Assembly (NCBI GenBank): GCA_964605665.1
Contig: CAZSDP010000018.1
Coordinates: 1 to 64,000, forward strand
Length of the DNA stretch: 64,000 nt
Source of the DNA: CAZSDP01 sp964605665
Lineage (GTDB): Bacteria; Planctomycetota; UBA8108; UBA1146
Direction: 5' to 3'
Every line of letters begins with the position of its first letter. Within the stretch, counting starts at the first letter, position 1. Below the pieces are notes generated by a model. That model had not been told where the DNA came from. It did no database searches and was given only the letters and a program-made list of their open reading frames with translations. Of the stretch, positions 62,559-64,000 are shown one piece after another. The translations under genes and the position numbers were made by a program.

Positions 62559-64000
62559 CCTTGAGGAAGCTTTGGCAAAGAGAAGACGCTCGCTCTCGTG
62601 GCATGCTGTTGTCACGTCGCTGGTGGGTGTTCTTTCTCTTGGTTTTGGGTCCGCTGGGTTGGGGTTATGCACCCTCGTGTGCGGTTGCGCAGCATTCGCG
62701 GCTCGTTTTTGAGAGTAACTTCGAAGTTGACCTCCTCCCGCCCGCCGAGGCTTATGAGCTGGAAGTGTTTGGTTGGAAGCAGGAATTCGGGCCAGGCCTT
62801 CCACGCTTGATGGAGGTGCAGGTTCTTGAAGGCGGGAAAGCTCGTTCACGCAGCCGCGTGCTACGGATACCCGCCGGTGGTGGAGTCGCAAGCCTGACCT
62901 CCTCTTTCAATCCGGTGCAGAACTCTTCCGGCCAATCCCCAAATCAAGAACATTTGCCGGTGGAGCCAGGGGAGAAGCTGACGCTGGAAGCTTGGATGCG
63001 TTGGGACAATCTAGACGAGGGAAGCTTCACTTTGGGCGTTCGATTCGCCACCCGACTCAATGCCAGCGGACGTGCAGATTTTATGAATCTGGACGAGACG
63101 CAGTATCAGGAGTTGGTGACCGGCGGTGGTGTGGCAACGGAAGGGCACATCGTTCGTACGAGTACGATCGTTCCGCCACACTCCAAGGGTTGGCGCCTTG
63201 AGTTTCAGCTCAACGGAATTCGCGAGAAGGTGCCCGGATTTCTTGAACTCGACAATGTCCGTGTGACAGCTGCTCCCCGGGTTTGCTTGGAGTGGGCTGA
63301 TGCGCTTCGTCGCGTCGATCCAAAGAGGAGTGATGTCGCACTCCGAATCCTTAGCGCTGGATTTCAGCCTGGAGACTACGAGATTCTGATCGCGGCAAGA
63401 GATGAGCGAGGGGATTTGTACTTCGTGAAGCAGCTCGCGAGGTTTGTTGATCCCGATCATCCGGTTCAAATTGATCTCGCGGGAACAGACTTCACTTCAC
63501 AGCGTCGCGGCCCTTCATCGACTTTCGAGGGGCTCCACCGCTTCGAGCTCGAAATCTATGATCAGCAGGGTGAACAGATCGCGAAGCGAAGTGAGCCGTT
63601 CGTCGGCAATGCAGGAGCGCTTCCTTATCAGGTTGGGCCTTCGCGAGCTCGGCATGGAGTTGCCCTCGGCCTGCCGGTGGAGCCTTGGTGGTCACTTCTT
63701 GAGAGCGGACCAACCCTACTTCAAATTACCGAGCCAGTCGGAGATTGGCCGAGTGAGCTCGCCAACATCACTGAAACAAGAAGAGCGGTTTCTTCTGATT
63801 TCGACTCGCTGGTGAAGAGCGAGGCGTCCGACTCTGAGCTTTCGGAGTCGGTGTTTCGCTGGTTCGTCGAGTCTTCCGATCCTAAGCAGGAGTTGGCGAA
63901 AGTGGTGAGCCGCTTCCCGAAGCTCCCGGTGGGGATTCTAAGTGGTGAGCCGCAGTTAGAATGGGGGGTCCCCCAACTCATTGAGATGTCCTCTTCAAGG
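62555..64000 (+). CDS. Exported protein, beta-rich, no family (runs off window)
   Basis: The frame from ATG 62555 stays open for 482 codons to the window edge. A basic leader and hydrophobic stretch (WWVFFLLVLGPLGWGYAPSC) form a signal or anchor; cut probably near AVAQ. The mature part opens with 'LVFESNFEVDLLPP', then beta-rich domains that resemble carbohydrate-binding/galactose-binding-like modules ('LTLEAWMRWDNLDEGSFTLGV', 'LELDNVRVTAAP'). It is coupled to the FlgN-like gene by ATGA. Function is unknown. Confidence 0.75.
   Translation, partial: MTLRKLWQREDARSRGMLLSRRWWVFFLLVLGPLGWGYAPSCAVAQHSRLVFESNFEVDLLPPAEAYELEVFGWKQEFGPGLPRLMEVQVLEGGKARSRSRVLRIPAGGGVASLTSSFNPVQNSSGQSPNQEHLPVEPGEKLTLEAWMRWDNLDEGSFTLGVRFATRLNASGRADFMNLDETQYQELVTGGGVATEGHIVRTSTIVPPHSKGWRLEFQLNGIREKVPGFLELDNVRVTAAPRVCLEWADALRRVDPKRSDVALRILSAGFQPGDYEILIAARDERGDLYFVKQLARFVDPDHPVQIDLAGTDFTSQRRGPSSTFEGLHRFELEIYDQQGEQIAKRSEPFVGNAGALPYQVGPSRARHGVALGLPVEPWWSLLESGPTLLQITEPVGDWPSELANITETRRAVSSDFDSLVKSEASDSELSESVFRWFVESSDPKQELAKVVSRFPKLPVGILSGEPQLEWGVPQLIEMSSSR

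Noticed and set aside
1..64000. CRISPR arrays, insertion sequences, tRNA or rRNA genes
   Set aside because: I found no spaced direct repeats, transposase, terminal inverted repeats, or cloverleaf or rRNA sequence by reading. A tRNAscan or Infernal run would settle the RNA part.

Overview
The window reads as a chromosome segment of a Planctomycetota-like bacterium, probably from a draft or metagenomic assembly because it contains a run of exactly 100 Ns. That assignment is inference. It rests on Ser/Thr kinases with sensor tails, sigma-54 activators, a dockerin/EF-hand-like C-terminus on a secreted IPT/TIG protein, RsmD, RecN and RnpA as single housekeeping genes, and an ArsC-like selenoprotein. 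Genes are densely packed. Many neighbours are joined by ATGA, GTGA or TGATG stop/start overlaps, which were used to fix several starts.

Layout. 1-7611 (minus) is one operon: Ser/Thr kinase, FHA-GAF-sigma-54 activator, a stand-alone secretin N-domain protein, the type II secretion secretin GspD and the start of the ATPase GspE. 7683-8441 is a TIGR04283-type glycosyltransferase. 8711-11820 is an NtrB/NtrC-type pair. 11963-15214 is an anchored protein with about 11 carboxypeptidase-regulatory-like repeats, followed by a clear terminator, a HEAT/PDZ protein and a second terminator. 17315-21581 carries a FlgM-like protein, a tRNA-binding-domain protein with an insertion, RecN, a STAS protein and a class I phosphomannose isomerase. 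21970-31168 has three small membrane-anchored proteins (two are paralogues) and two very large Ser/Thr kinases, one fused to an AAA ATPase, TPRs and a GAF domain.

31238-35252 holds a BtuF-like protein, a selenoprotein, a rhomboid protease and an M42 aminopeptidase. 39205-35347 (minus) holds a tiny zinc-ribbon protein, an Ig/TPR secreted protein, a lipoprotein and RsmD. 39972-39532 is a lone cyclic-nucleotide-binding protein. 44625-40185 (minus) is a tightly coupled operon: lipoprotein, membrane protein, RluD-type pseudouridine synthase, DUF455 ferritin-like protein and an ATP-grasp enzyme. 44947-51580 combines a MacB/FtsX-type exporter with an Fbp-type (iron-like) ABC importer. 51848-53200 is the dockerin-like secreted protein. 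55544-53372 (minus) is a LolC/E-LolD pair. After a gap-interrupted 16-bp tandem repeat come leucine dehydrogenase, rnpA, yidD, a MerR-type regulator, a large TPR protein, a FlgN-like protein and a partial secreted protein that runs off the end.

The most notable hidden item is the selenoprotein at 32104-32448. A conventional call starts at the internal ATG at 32185 and misses the N-terminus. Reading the in-frame TGA at 32140 as selenocysteine gives an ArsC/thioredoxin-like protein with a UxxC active site, a Shine-Dalgarno sequence at the new start and a SECIS-like hairpin (6-bp stem, AGUU loop) 16 nt after the UGA. Other points of interest are the kinase/sigma-54 control genes inside the secretion operon, the DUF455/ATP-grasp pair, the kinase island with small membrane proteins, and probable frame disturbance in the sensor part of the histidine kinase at 8711.
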